64,000 bases of DNA, from contig CAUYLG010061893.1 of the NCBI GenBank assembly GCA_963573385.1, positions 17,028-81,027 of the forward strand. Direction: 5' to 3'. Made by a program: the position numbers and the translations under genes. The stretch comes from Cacajao melanocephalus (lineage: Eukaryota > Chordata > Mammalia > Primates > Pitheciidae). Numbering within the stretch: position 1 is the stretch's first letter; the number at the start of each line of letters is the position of its first letter. Positions 1 to 13,020 of the stretch are shown piece by piece. The notes beneath the pieces are model-generated. The model did not search any database and had not been told where the DNA came from. It saw only the letters and a list, made by a program, of their open reading frames with translations.

Positions 1-359
1 GGTACAGAGGGGAGAAGAGGCAGTTTCAGGCAGAGAGAACAGTGAATACAAAGTCTCCGGCCTGTGAGGAAAGAGGGGCTAGGCCTTAGATAGGGGTTAA
101 GGCTTGAAAAGTGCTTTCTGGCAAGATTGATAGCGTCTATCACGTCTGACAACATACCTTGTCTTCACAGATCCTTTGCTTGGCTGTCCTTTCAGAAGCA
201 GAGCATTGATCAGCAGCACATCTCTAATGGAGTAGTGCTGACGGGGATCATCTATACTCACAGTCAGCTCATTCATGTTCAATGAAATCACATTCAATAA
301 GAATTAATAGTTGAGAACAGTACAGTGAATTCCCCCAAGTGGTCTGCAGCCTCTCGTTG

Positions 360-490
360 TGGAATGGGGGAGGGCTTTGGAATTAGATGGACTGGGTCTA
401 CCCAGCTCTCACACTGAGTGAGTGATTTCTGGCTAATAAGTAAAGCTCTCCAGGAATCAGTTCTCTCCTAGGAAAAATGTGGTGACGATA
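360..490 (+). mobile_element. MIR SINE fragment
   Basis: The order of sequence matches the MIR core: ggctttggaattagatggac (the 'all-trait' segment), then a cagctct region, then a decayed 'splicing-like' ctcct...aaaaatgtgg segment. Heavily diverged, so the boundaries are rough. Confidence 0.45.
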
Positions 491-519
491 TGTTGCTCAT
501 AATAGTCAACTAATAGTTT

Positions 520-725
520 TTGCTAATGAATGTCTACTATATTGCAGGTACTGTGCTAGGAGAGATTGTTCCATTATCTCTATTTTTTTCCCTAAGCAAG
601 GGTAATTATTGTTATCCAACTTTATAGACAAGGAAACTGAAGGTCAGAAAATCATTCACAGAAGGTCCTATAATTAGAAAGCAAGGATCCCAGGCTTCAA
701 ATCTGTATCTACCTGGTTGCAAGAC
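520..725 (-). mobile_element. MIR SINE, reverse orientation
   Basis: Reads as the reverse complement of MIR: gcaggtactgtgctagg, then ttatccaactttatagacaa, ggaaactgaaggtcagaa, and caaggatcccaggcttcaaa. These four blocks are in the expected order and spacing. Confidence 0.65.
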
Positions 726-2164
726 CTTTGCACAACTGCATTTCATTTGAGCAGGAGAGAGAATTTTATCAGCTCATGGCACTTTGTAGATGCTCAATAA
801 ATGCTCCCTAAAGCTCCCACGTAATCTAATATAACTCAGTGGTTGGGACCCCCATGGGGGCTCACAGAACCCATGGCTGTGTGTCATATTCTTAGTGCCT
901 CTGCTTTGGGAGTGTTGGGTGGTCTCAGCTGCCCCTAGAGTAGGTCTGGCTACCTTGTTCCCGTCAACAGGATAAGACTGTTATCCTGGAATGCTCAATT
1001 AATGGTACGTGAAGACTCAAGATGCTGGCCCAGTCCAAGAGGATTCTTGAGAAGTATACTGCCAAAGAGTTTCCCCCAAATATTTCCCTGGTTGGCTAGC
1101 TCTAGGGCTGAAACTTCAGTGACAACAGTCATTCAGGTAGTGATCAAATATTTTACCTAATATATGCAAGATAATGAACCAGATGTTTGGGAGGATTCTC
1201 AGAGGAGTGAAATATAATTCTTGATCCAACAGAGCTTCCAAAGGAGCGAGAATGTCAGAAAGCACACAAAGATTGCATGCCAGCTGAAATGTAATGTTTT
1301 CGATTCTATGGAAGGAGTATAAAGTAAATGCTGCGTTTCAGCTGAGGGTGAGCTCACTTCTGGCTGGAGCACACATGGCCCCTGTGCAGGACTCCTGCTT
1401 GCCATCATTAACCCCTTCTTTGCCAAAATGACCTAACCTGACAGGATACTCTTTCCTGCTGACCCTGGATGTGGCCTCACGATTCTTCTTGTTACCACAT
1501 TCCATGTGACGGCTAAACATTTATTGGAACTGCTTTTCCTGGGAGTACGGTCAGGACGGCATAGTAGAGGAGGTTGCCTCTGCTCTGGGCTGTCAGAGGT
1601 GGGAAGTGAGAACACAGCATTTCCTGACAGAGGGAGCCACAGCCAAAGGTGCAGAGCCAGGAGAGGGTGGTGCGGGGAGACCAGCAGGCAGTCTACTGGG
1701 CCAGAGCAGAGTGATCAGAAGAAGCAGGATGAGGGGAGTTTAAGCTAGACCATGCGCAGATGCAGAAGCATCCTGAGCGCTGGATTCGGAAGAGAGGATT
1801 GAAACGGGGAGCCAGAGAAGAGATGAAACACCATCTGAGACTGAGAAAAGACAGTCAAGGGCAGCAGTGGTGTTCAAACTGGGTTATGAAATCTCTTTCA
1901 TCAGTCACTATAAATACTTCTTAATAAAGGAATTCGAGTAGAATAAAAACTGCCAATGTCTATCAAATGAAATAAGAGTCAGAGTGGATCTGAGACTCTT
2001 TCAGGGGCAAGTGTGTGTGTGCTAATGTGTACATGCTCTCATGTGCATGTCATATTGAAGGTATAGTGAAAAATGTTAAAAACCCCTGCTGGAAAGTATC
2101 CAGTGGTGACAAGGAGACATGTTGGGGAGTGACAGCAGCAGTCCATACATGAGCTCATGGTAAT
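726..2164. other. Intronic DNA, no gene recognised
   Basis: Mostly single-copy. Two short blocks, cagcagtggtgttc at 1863 and aaaacccctgctg near 2080-2092, are imperfect inverted ends about 230 bp apart. They could mark a decayed hAT-type element, but no target duplication is visible. Nothing else stands out. Confidence 0.5.
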
Positions 2165-2370
2165 AACCGCGGTAGTAACATTTCCTTCCTCCTCACCACA
2201 AGCGAGCCCTTGACCTGGGTTGCCTCATTCAGTCCTCACAACATGCCTCTGCAGTGGGTCCTAACATAATCTCCACTGTGCAGTGAGGATTTGGATTGCA
2301 GGGTGATCAGGTAATTCACTCTTCAAGACAACTGCCACGTGGTATGCCCACGTCCTAATCACTGTACCAT
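2165..2370 (-). mobile_element. MIR SINE, reverse orientation
   Basis: Contains ttgcctcattcagtcctcac, then gtgcagtgaggatttgg, then a decayed tail ending cctaatcactgtaccat, in the order of reverse-complement MIR. Confidence 0.55.
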
Positions 2371-3404
2371 CTGATGGCAAGGACAGGAAGGAGGAGGAGT
2401 CAACAGGCCGTGGGGAGAGTGTGAAGTAGGAAGGCTGAAAAGAGCCATCAAATACGGCTTTGAAGATTATGCCTGAACAGTTCTGAGAATGGAGATGCCA
2501 TTATCTGTAACAGTGAAGATAGGAGGAGAAACACATCTGGCGGGGAGAGATGGGGGAGTCACATTTAGAAAAGTTGAGTTTGAGGCCAATGCCTGCAAAC
2601 GCAGGTATGTAGCAGGCAGGAAGGTAGCAGAAACCAATCAGGTGATTTGGAAATAAATGGGCAAGCACAGAATCCTGGAGGCCATGCACATTTAGGAGAT
2701 AAGGGAGGCAGGAGAGAAGTTTGACCGGCCAGACCAGAGAACTCAGATAGTATGGTGGCATGGAGACCACCAGAAGAAAACCAAGAAGAAAGAGGGAGAG
2801 TGATGCGTCAGATGCAGCCAAGAGAGGGTGATTTTTGTGGAAACAGTTTTAAGTGGGTGCTGGTCTGCAAGCCAGATTGCAAGGGCAGTTGGGGGCATTA
2901 CCGGATACCTGGTTAAAGTGTTTGACAGTGAGGGTGGTTTGAGAAGTTACGCTGTCTTAAGGTGGAAGAAGATAATTTTGAGAGAGCCAGGCTGAGTCCA
3001 GGGCAGGTCTGAGCTTGCCCCAGAGGAAGACGATCCATGCAACAATTGATGCAACAGTGGCCTAGAGGAGGCAGCATACCATGGGAGGACCACGAGACAG
3101 AGAGAGGGAATGATCAGCTTTGAAAAGGAGCAGAGAAAGTTTAATGGGCAAAGACACAGAGAAACATGAAGATGCAGAGGAGGGAAGCTAAGGGAGCTGT
3201 GCGGGTGACTTTGTAATGTAGGAAGTGTCATCGTTCACCAAAAATGATGGATGGGGATTAAAGACTTGCAGAGGTGGGAAAGGGTTCAGAACAGCTCTAT
3301 GGGGACAGCCAAGAAGAGATTTAATTCTTAAAAGCCTTTTTGGTGCATAATATATTTCCATTGGTTAAGACATTGTGTAGCTCAGGAGAAGGGTCTGGAG
3401 GGAA
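2371..3404. other. Intronic DNA, no gene recognised
   Basis: Purine-rich on the + strand (many gagg/aagaga runs), with no tandem order. No repeat family, RNA gene or credible reading frame was recognised. Confidence 0.5.
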
Positions 3405-3590
3405 GAACACTGGATGAGGTGTCAGGACACTCAAGTGTCATTTTCTGCTCCTCCATTAGCTAATTAATATATTGGACATGTCGCCTGGCCTCTTGCAGCC
3501 TGGGCTTCTCCTTCTGCAAAGAAAGGAGACTAGAATAGATCTTCCATTGCCTCTTTCAGCAGGAACATTCTATGAGTCTATGAAGTAGCT
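3405..3590 (+). mobile_element. MIR SINE fragment
   Basis: Shows gaacactggatgaggtgtca, then a ctcctccattagctaa segment, then gcctgggcttctccttctgc and a tail ending in ctatgagtctatga. This is the MIR layout, strongly diverged. Confidence 0.5.
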
Positions 3591-5420
3591 TACTCATTAG
3601 CAGAGATTGGTTTATCTGATTAAAACCGTTCATTAGCTATAGTCAGAGAGCAGAGCTTTGAGGAATTGAGATCAAGAACAATAAGGAATCTAGCATGTAC
3701 ATGTATGTGAGCATATGTGTGCATGCAAACGTGTTCTTTCTGGGAGTAGATTTTGGTATTTGAGCAGGGGGTGGAAAGACTAGCTACATAAGTACAACTT
3801 GCTTCATCAATCTTCACCAGCAAAAAGCTACTGGACACAAGACGGACCCCGAATGATGAAATGGTATAAAAAGAGGTACAGAAAGATGCCAAAGAGAAGC
3901 TGTGCAACTTCCAAGCTTTGCCTGGGGCTGGTCCCAGTCCCAGTGTTTCTGTGTTAAAGCCTCAATGCTCAGGAATGAGCTGAGCCATGTCACCCTTTGT
4001 TGGTTCAGAATGTCTATCCTTAGGTAGGAGATCAAGCCTGAGAGGTCATGTTTAACACCTGAAGACCAACCCCACCTTGACCCTTGACCAAGCAAGTTTA
4101 GTCCTGCCTTGTTGATGCACAACTCTGCTAAGAACTAGAGGCATGTTTTAGAAAATGGTGTTTTAATTTTGCTCTGTTCTGCTCATTTTCATCTAACACT
4201 CCATCCAACCAAAACCCATACCTCTTCTGATTAGAGGATCAGAGATGCCTTACTCCCCCATTCTCCTCAAAGCTGCCCAGAACTGCCATGGTGAGTCTGG
4301 TGGACCAGCCACTTCACATGAGAAGGCTCCAGCATGCCCCCTTTTCTCAAGAGCCCGTGGGCTGCAGGAGTGGGCAGTGCCTTTGCCTGGAGGTACTGTC
4401 CTGCCTACTGCCTGCCCTCCTATAAAACTATGGTTCATCCTCTGCATTCCAACAGCCAAATTTCAGTCCACATAGAAGCCAAAGGATCTGGAGATGCTAA
4501 CCATCTGATGAGGAAAAACACCAGCAAAGAGGAGTATGCATATTTGTGTGGGTTTTGTGTGCAGGTCATTAGCAGCACCAAAATACCACCAGGTTTACCA
4601 ACTAGTGAGTACCAGCTGTGTGTATGGAGGCATCATGTGCCCAGGCCACAGAAAATGATGAAATTCCAGGAGGCCGCACAAGCCATAACTAGCAGTGCAT
4701 ATGGATTAAAACTGATGCCCTCAAGCTCAGATGCTTTCAGACCAAGTATTAAAACAAGTATCTGCTTCCTCCCAAGAGGAGACACTGACTTTTCCCCCAA
4801 GGCACAAACAACATTATTTAAGGCTTATCCATACCTGTCAGTTTCTCAAGAGTCGTATTCACCATAGGCTGAGTCCATTCCAGGACTGTCTTAAATCCAC
4901 TGCATGAGGTTATTTGGACATTTGAGAGTTATTCAGAGACCTCTAAGGAAATGGAAGTGAAGTAGAAATGCTGATCTAGATATCTGATTACTGAGATGGT
5001 GGTGATGGGTGGGGAAAGTGAGCTGGATAAGACCTGACTCTTATCAGCCCTCAGACTGCTTCAGAGTCGATCACAGGCATCTCAAAGAAGCCCCCACCAC
5101 CCCATTCCATCCCCAAAAAGCAGTTTTTGCCCACCTCCTGATTCTTTATCCCAACCCGAGGAATAATTTCCCAGTGCAAAACACTAATTTTGTTTTTAAA
5201 CATAATTTCACAACTGCCGTGTTTTCTCCCAGCTCTACACACTGCCTCCAGAAATAGCTTTACAACAAAGGTTCAACCAATACACAGGAGGCAAAGAAAT
5301 ACAAGATGGTGTCTAATAGTTCTAATCCAATGAAGTTATTTCTTCTCCTAATAGGTTGTCAAAATAAATACTCTGCCGTCTGTAGCATTTCATCCACATT
5401 CTGCAGAGGGGTGCCTCTGG
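3591..5420. other. Intronic DNA with one long but non-credible open frame
   Basis: No known repeat was recognised. A 177-codon open frame spans 4334-4867 (+), the longest in the window. It has no recognisable domain and no good splice or start context, and one frame of this length is about what chance gives in 64 kb. The predicted peptide is low in any family signature. Confidence 0.5.
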
Positions 5421-5483
5421 GTCCATGCCTTACACCTTCTCAAGTGTATTAGGCATGGACTTATACTCTTGAGAAGGTGTAAG
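5421..5483. repeat. Two interleaved perfect inverted repeats (pseudoknot topology)
   Basis: Arm A gtccatgcct (5421-5430) is perfectly complementary to aggcatggac (5451-5460). Arm B cttacaccttctcaag (5429-5444) is perfectly complementary to cttgagaaggtgtaag (5468-5483), with four more pairs beyond one mismatch. The order is A, B, A', B', so the loop of the B hairpin carries the partner of the sequence just 5' of the hairpin. This lies just upstream of an MLT1 LTR and belongs to no repeat I recognise. Confidence 0.85.
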
Positions 5484-5504
5484 TTTACTCTCTACTGTAA
5501 CCCC

Positions 5505-6226
<722 letters not shown>

Positions 6227-6414
6227 CCTCTTCCCAGGACAGCAAATCCTAGTGCAGAATCCCATACACACTCAGTCTCTTCCATGTTACAAACGGGTTT
6301 CTGTCCTCTGCAAACCTGAAGTCCCTCTTTAGTGACAGGCAGTTCTGAATGAGGTGCTCAGCACCATGACCTTGGTCAACTTTCGAAGAGGAAAATGAGA
6401 GTAATGAGAACATT

Positions 6415-6600
6415 TTCTATTCCCGTTGACACTCTGGAGTCAAAGAGAACCAAGTTAAAACTGCGCCTTAGCTGCTCACTGATTTGTACCCTTGGGATAT
6501 TAACTCTCAGAACCTCAGCTGTTCAATCTGCAAACGAGAAGCAATCTTACTGATCTCCACCATCATGATGGGTATAAAAAGATATATAACATCTACTGGC
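6415..6600 (+). mobile_element. MIR SINE fragment
   Basis: cactctggagtcaaagagaa, ccttagctgctcactgattt, accctcagctgttcaatctg-like and gggtataaaaagatatataa blocks follow the MIR order. Diverged. Confidence 0.45.
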
Positions 6601-7429
6601 AGAGAATGTGGTGTATCTATTGGGTGTCTAGCCACCACTTGCCCCTTTAATTCTCTATACCCTCTCCTTTTCCTTTACCCACGGTCAACATCCAACTTCA
6701 GTTATCCATAGATTCTGTTCTTTCCCTGGAGCCTGTGCTAGTCAGCATGCCTGGGGCCTCGGCCACATGTGAATGGTGGCAGTGTTTCCTGACCTAAAGT
6801 CCAGGAATCCATATGGATGATCTGGCGAGGGTAAGTGGATTGGGACATATGAAATGAGAATTGCTTTGGGATGTTTGGGGCATGTAGTTGACCTTATATG
6901 TGTGAAAGCCTTTTCTGCAAGTCTCCTCCCCTTTCCTCTACATCACTGCTTAAAAATAATGTCACACATAAATTCACTGAGCAAGTATTTAATGAGCAGG
7001 AAAGATAAACAAAGCCTGAAATGGATTGTTTGGAAGATAAGTTACACTTGCAAATGGTCATAAACAAAAGCTTTCTTCCAACCTCCTCATGATGCAAAAG
7101 CTATTTAGTTTGTTGGACAGATCCTGGGATGGTGTATTCATCAGTAATCAATAAATGGGAATATTTTCATCAGACCCTGTCTTTCATGCAGTCTAGGAAA
7201 AAGGGGCAGCAGTTGAGGGATGAGGGAAGGTGGAACTTTAGTTCCCAGAGCAGCTCTCAACTGTGTCCTGTTTGGATGGAATTAGATGCACTTAAGCCTC
7301 TGAGATGTGGGTACTTTAAGCACTGCCACTTGGACTTAGCAAGCTCTGCGAGGGAAGAGTTGTGCCTGCCTTTTATCACAAAGTAGATGGTCAATTAACA
7401 TTTGTTGAATGAGTGGCCTGAAAACTAAT
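6601..7429. other. Intronic DNA; possible L2 end near 7330-7415
   Basis: Single-copy except for agtagatggtcaattaacat followed by ttgttgaatgag at about 7383-7412, which resembles the 3' end of L2 ('ggcactcaataaatgtttgttgaatgaa'-type tail). No gene is seen. Confidence 0.4.
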
Positions 7430-8240
7430 CCACCCAAAAGAAATACAAATCTATATCCACACAAAGACTTATAGAATGTTCATAGCAGCTTTCTTCACAA
7501 TAGCCCCAGACTGGAAGCAATTCTGCATGTCCAGCAATAGATGAATGGATAAGCCAAATCTGGTATATCCATACAATAGAATTTTCTTCAGGCATCAAAA
7601 GAATGAACTGCTGGCTGGGCGCAGTGGCTCACACCTGTAATCCTAGAGCTTTGGGAGGCCAAGGCGGGTGGATCACAAGGTCAGGAGTTGGAGACCAGCC
7701 TGGCCAAGATGGTGAAACCTTGACTCTACTAAAAATACAAAAATTAGTCAGGCGTGACAGTGGGCACCTGTAAGCCCAGCTACTCAGGAGGCTGACACAG
7801 GAGAATTGCTTGAACCCAGGAGGCTGAGGTTGCAGTGACCCAAGATCGTACCACTGCACTCTAGCCTAGGAGACAGAGCAAGACTCAGTCTCAAAAAAAA
7901 AAAGAATGAACTGCTGACACATGCTACAACATGGATAAACCCCAAAGACATGATGTTAAATGAAAGAAGTCAAATGTGAACATCTGTATACGTATATGAA
8001 ATGTTCAGGATGTGCAAATTATGATAGAGACAGAAAACACATTCATGGTTGCCTAGGGTTGAAGGTGGGAACAGGGAGTGACTGCAAATGGGCACAAGAA
8101 CTCATTTCAGCATGATAGAAATGTTCCAGAACAATACTACAGTGATGGTTTCACAATTCAAATGTGCTAAAACTTACTGAGTTGTGTACTTAACTGAATT
8201 TTATAATATGATAATTATATCTCAATAAAGTCATAAACAA
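7430..8240 (+). mobile_element. L1M 3' end, split by an AluS
   Basis: 7430-7613 and 7901-8240 are colinear with an old mammalian L1 3' end. Markers are ctatatccacacaaagactt, tcatagcagctttcttcaca, gcaatagatgaatggataag, acatggataaaccccaaaga, ggttgcctagggttgaaggt and finally ctcaataaagtcataaac. It is 5'-truncated with no intact reading frame. Confidence 0.8.
7614..7900 (+). mobile_element. AluS-like element with clear target-site duplication
   Basis: Begins gctgggcgcagtggctcac and ends in an A-run. The duplication aaagaatgaactgctg is at 7598-7613 and again at 7901-7916. The element interrupts the L1 at 7430-8240, so it is younger than that L1. Confidence 0.95.
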
Positions 8241-9003
8241 ATAAAATAACTGTATAGACCTTACTGATATAGATGTCAGTTGTGAGGCATCATCTCCCAT
8301 TTCCTGTGCAATTCTATCTCCTTTGCGTTTGGGAGGCTTGGGTCACACCAGCCAGCTGGTGGTCTTTTGATTCCAGCTCTGGGTCCCCTACCCTAAAGAA
8401 AAGACTTGAGCACTTTCTGAGGGTAAACTCCTTGGAGACTTTTTTATAAAGGAGTCAACAGGGTCCACTTATTCTTAGGGAAGCTCATAAAAGAAACATT
8501 AGTTGTCTCTTGAAAGTTCAAAAGGCCATTTTATGAGATGAGAGTGAATGACTTTCCAATCTTTCTTGCTTTTCATTGTAGAAGTGACTTACATTAAGAA
8601 AAAAAGAAGCACCTAATTCATGATTTTCTCAGGCCTAAGCAGTGGACAGCTCATGGGACAAAGGATGTGCCTTGGTACCTGAATGAGTTGGCAGCTAAAC
8701 TAGACCTTCAGCTCACCCATTGTGACCTAGAATTTCCTTCTGCTTCACAGACATTGCCTCTAGGTACTACTTCTGCTTGACCAGAGAGTATGAATCCTTT
8801 CACTCTTTGGTCAAGAGTCTTTGGTCATAAGCAAAAAGTGTGATTTTGCAGGGGGTAGGGCTTATGCCATTTTAATAAGTTGCCTAACAGCCCTCAGGAC
8901 ACTGAGACAGGGCTAAAATGGAAGCTCACACACAAGCATGGTTACATCTCACCATGCCATGGAGTATACAAAGTGCACAAGAGAGCATTCCTGCTGCACA
9001 CAT

Positions 9004-9040
<37 letters not shown>

Positions 9041-9929
9041 GCTCAATGGAAGCAACTCAGCCAACAGAACTGGGGTGAACTCGCCTGTCCTCCAGCATTT
9101 ATGGATGAATTAAGTAGCATAAACAGAATTTAGAGATGACACAGCTTCAGAGAGATGCTTGAATCCACAATTACGGCATCTGTCAGCACAAGCATTCGGC
9201 CAGAGTGTGTAATCCACTTTGCATTGCTCCCAGGACTGCTGGCTAAAGGACAAGATTAGAATTTAAGGCATGAGAAGATCATCAACAGAGGGATTGTTAG
9301 CGGGGTATGGCTGTTGGAAAGCAAGGGTAGGGGTGACATAAATAGTATTTCTAGTTGTGCACTAATGGCCCAGGAGCTGTGGCAGTAAACAGTATGAGCT
9401 TAATTTTGGCATGGATTTCCTTGAGGCACTGCCTCCTTCAACTGTGATAAAGGAGTGAAATCACACAAAGCCAACACTTGACCTGAAATGTTGGAGGTGG
9501 GGGGGAGCAGAATTAAACAAAAGTTTCCTACACTTAGAAGATTTGAAAGGCTTCTGAAAAGAGATATAGCCCTCCTCCTTGTAACTCCTTCTGTCTGAAA
9601 CCTGTTTGAGCATCAGTTGGCCAGCTCATGGAAAATAACCCTGGAAATGATGTAAAGTGTGGGGTGCACTTGCTGCATTTCCAATAGTAGAGAATAAATG
9701 TCTCTGCTAAGCAAAACTGTTGTGTCACTCTACATTTATTCTTCAACTAATTTTCTTACTTTGTAGAATCAGTCAACGTCTGCGTTTGCTCCAGTCCCTT
9801 CAGCAAACCTGGCAGTTTCTCCTGTGGCATGTCTAACCAAAGCAAGATGAGGCATTGTAGAGTGACGAGGTGGCAGTGAATTTCATATCTCACCACCATC
9901 CTCACTGCCCCTGGGCAGGTCATGTGTAT
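8241..9929. other. Intronic DNA with a CA microsatellite
   Basis: Single-copy apart from the CA repeat listed separately. No repeat family, RNA gene or credible reading frame was recognised. Confidence 0.5.
9003..9038. repeat. (CA)n microsatellite, about 17-18 units
   Basis: An uninterrupted CA run preceded by acatg. Perfect CA runs of this length are usually length-polymorphic. Confidence 0.97.
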
Positions 9930-10245
9930 TCCTGACCCTGAACGTTGCTCCTATTTTTACTTACTTTTACGTTCTATCCTCCAAGACCCAGGTCAACCAC
10001 CTGCCTCTTCTGATTCTTTTCATGGTAATCCCAACTCATATGGGCCACACTTCCTGAAGAATTCCTGTTATGTAGTCAGAATCTCTATTTTATACATAGT
10101 TGTTCTGTAATTCCTTCATGGGTCCGTTTCGTCCCTCTCACATAGACTGTCTATCCCTGAAGAATAGGAATCGTGCTTTACATTTATTTATAGGCCACCC
10201 AAAGCTCTTGGCACAGGGTACATGCTTCACAGCGATTTCCTGGCT
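9930..10245 (+). mobile_element. L2 3'-end fragment
   Basis: ttctatcctccaagacccag, ctgaagaattcctgttatgt, ctgaagaataggaatcgtgc and gctcttggcacagggtacat follow the order of the L2 3' end ('catgtcttattcat...cagcacctagcacagtgcctgg'). Confidence 0.55.
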
Positions 10246-10435
10246 GATTGAAAGGCTCCTAGGATGCATTGCATTGCCCGTAGCCCTGTGAGATGTAAAA
10301 AGTGCATGCTGTTTTTTATAATTCGGTTAAATAAATGAAAGAAAAAAAACACAGTGTGATGGCAATTTTCCAGTATGTGTGTGTGAATGGGTTTGTGTGT
10401 CCATTTGTGATGGGGGCACAGTTCTGCTGAGAGGG

Positions 10436-10471
<36 letters not shown>
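10436..10471. repeat. (TG)n microsatellite, about 17-18 units
   Basis: A near-perfect TG run from gatgtg through gtgtgtgtgtat. It is the reverse-strand mirror of the CA run 1.4 kb upstream. Confidence 0.97.
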
Positions 10472-10474
<3 letters not shown>

Positions 10475-12724
10475 GTGTACAGACACAAAAAACTAGTGAA
10501 AATATGGCAGCAGATGTCAATAGTGATATCCCTGAGTGCTAACATCATTAAAAAATGCTTTTTCTTTTTACTACTTAGCACTTTTATGATGTATGTATAA
10601 AGAATATATTTATTTATATGAGGTATGACACATTTAGCAGTATGAAGAATGAGGTAATGAAACTGATAAGTGATTATTATTATAAGAGGCACAGTATAGT
10701 GAAGTAGGAGGTTTGCAATGAATTGGGTTTGGTTATCCATTCTTCTTTCTGGGTCTATTCCAGTGTTTCCCAAAGTATGTTCCGGAATATAGTAGTCCCT
10801 GCCATGGGCGTTACACATTTAAATAATATGGGAAGCAGCCTCTTGGAAATTCACAATATCCATTCATTGGCCCTGAATATTTTTACAGCAAAGGAACCTG
10901 TCTGTTCTACTTGGTGTTTTCCACATTTCTCCAAACATGGAATCTTTTTTCCTTATAATGCCTGTTAACTGCATTGCATTTTGGAAACCGTTGTTCTATT
11001 TCTGTGTGGTTGTTTTCAAATAAGAGTAGTGAGTTTAGTTCTAAGTGTCTTAATTTTGTTTGTGTATTGTTCATATTCCTTTGGTTAGAGGATCCAGAGA
11101 AGTTACAAAGTTAGACAACAGTTTCTTTAATCCAAATCTGTAGAAACATTTTAGCAATACCAAATTACGTGATTTGATGATTTCCTCCTTCATTGTAAAA
11201 GCTATGCAGCATCACTGCTTAGTTTGCTAAGTTTTAAAGCTTAATTTGCTATAATGAAAACATTCAATGAAAAACACACTGTGAGCTAAATTTATTCAGC
11301 CTCTTTTGGAGTCCATTCTTTCACTGGAAGTTATTACCGTGAAGCTGCATTTTATTTTTATGTGAACTTTTTTTTCCCATCTCCACAACCATCTTTTCAG
11401 GATGAGTTTTTGACAGTGACACTAACAGTGACAACCCCCTCTAACCTCCAACACACCTTGCAAACTATCTTGATAATGGAGGGCTGCAGATGCTAATTCA
11501 AAATGGCAGGTAATTCATGTGTTAACTGATATGTGCATGCTTCTGTCTGAAACTGCAGTTGCAATGTGGGAATTCACGGTGAGCAAAGTCAAGAGATCCT
11601 GGTAGGAGGGCATAGGCACGCAGCTCGCCAAAAGGCTGGAAGTCGATCTTCCTTTTTGTCCTCCACATCTTTCTGCCCTGCAGCCCACGCAGAACAGACA
11701 ACTTGTCAGAAGCTCAGAGGGTGGCCAAACGTTTGGATTTCCAGGGACTTTCCAACTCAGATATGTGAGCACACAAAAAGTAAGAGAAGGAGGGACATTA
11801 TTAATAAAGCACAATAGAGATGGTGTCAAACGGAATTTGGGCCAATAAAGTATATTATCTCTTTGACTAGCCATGTAATGCTTCAGTTTATCTTTGGCTA
11901 AAACATACAGCAGAGCCGGTGGTTAACGATACTAGCTAACACCTGAAAAATAGGCTACAGTGAATCACGATTTTTGCCTCACAGAATCATAATGCTTCAG
12001 TTTGTTATTAAAGTTATTTAAACTAAGTTTAAACAATACAGAGAAAGCACATTTGACCCCAATATATTTGGGACTCATTTCCTGTACCCCTACAGTGAAA
12101 ATGGCCTCTTAGCACCGGTGTGCCCCCATTCAGCCAGGTGCCAGGCACGACATCATTAGAAAACAATTGCCTTCTGGAAATCTGCATCCATCCGTAGTTA
12201 CACCCGACACAAGCTACAGCTTTGTTTAAATTTCCAGCTGACTGACTCGCACACAATCGTGAATGGAAAGCAAACAGTGGAAAATAACGCCTTTTCACCT
12301 TCTTCTGGTCTGCGTGAACAACACTGCCGCAGAGCCAAGCTTTGGGCTGCAGCCTGGTTTCCAGAAATTACACAGCTTTAGAATGGAGTGTCTGTGGCCT
12401 TTCACACACCAGCTGCCAGAGGTTGTGGTTTTTAAGTAAAGCTTCGAAGTGGGATTGCAGGCTATCAGCAGGAAGCCAGTTAAAGCAGATAGAAAAGAGT
12501 GGGAAAGTCTATTTTTGCTGTACACACAAAATAAGAGAGGAGTCTTGGCCACCTGTGCCTTTAAGTAAAGGGCCACCTTCTGTCAAGGTACTGGGATCTT
12601 TTAGAGATCAAGACCTCCTCATGTAGGAATCTCCAGCTCCCAGTATGGCCCCGCACCCAGGAGCACCTGAGTACCAGTCACCTGACGTAAAGGAGAGTGG
12701 AGATATTTCAGCTGCTCCGTGTGT
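10472..12724. other. Intronic DNA, possible decayed hAT element at 10758-11000
   Basis: ccagtgtttcccaaagtatg at about 10761 and attttggaaaccgttgttct at about 10978 look like decayed ends of a hAT/MER-type element. Bases 11100-11350 are AT-rich and 12100-12560 are non-repetitive. Either could be conserved non-coding sequence, but that cannot be judged without an alignment. Confidence 0.35.
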
Positions 12725-12800
12725 GAATGCAGGTTCTGATTTGGGGGTCTGGGGTGAGCCCTGAGATTCTGCATTTTCAACAAGTTCCAGGGACGGGGGA
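12725..12800 (-). mobile_element. MER5-type (hAT-Charlie) fragment
   Basis: gcaggttctgatttgggggt followed by ctggggtgagccctgagatt and ctgcattttcaacaagttcc matches the reverse strand of MER5A ('gattcagtaggtctggggtgg...'). It ends about 250 bp before the exon. Confidence 0.55.
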
Positions 12801-13020
12801 GGATGCTGCCGCTCCCGGGCCCTGGGACCCCACTTGGAGAGCTGAGGATCTGGAGGGTAGGAAAACCAGTGAGTGCAAACGCTGTCTATTGCAGCTTGGT
12901 GTCGCACAGCCTTCCAAGAAGCTGCCCCTGCGCCCGCTGTCTCCCCCGCCCGCAGGTAGCTGGGGGTGACACTGGCTGCAGGGCAGCGCCCTGAGAAGTA
13001 CAGGGGTGAGGTCTGCAGGC

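Noticed and set aside
1863..2092. Possible hAT element with inverted ends
   Set aside because: Ends match only partly and no 8-bp target duplication was seen.
10327..10818. 163-codon minus-strand frame with a His-Thr repeat
   Set aside because: The His-Thr run is the translated TG microsatellite; the rest has no recognisable domain.
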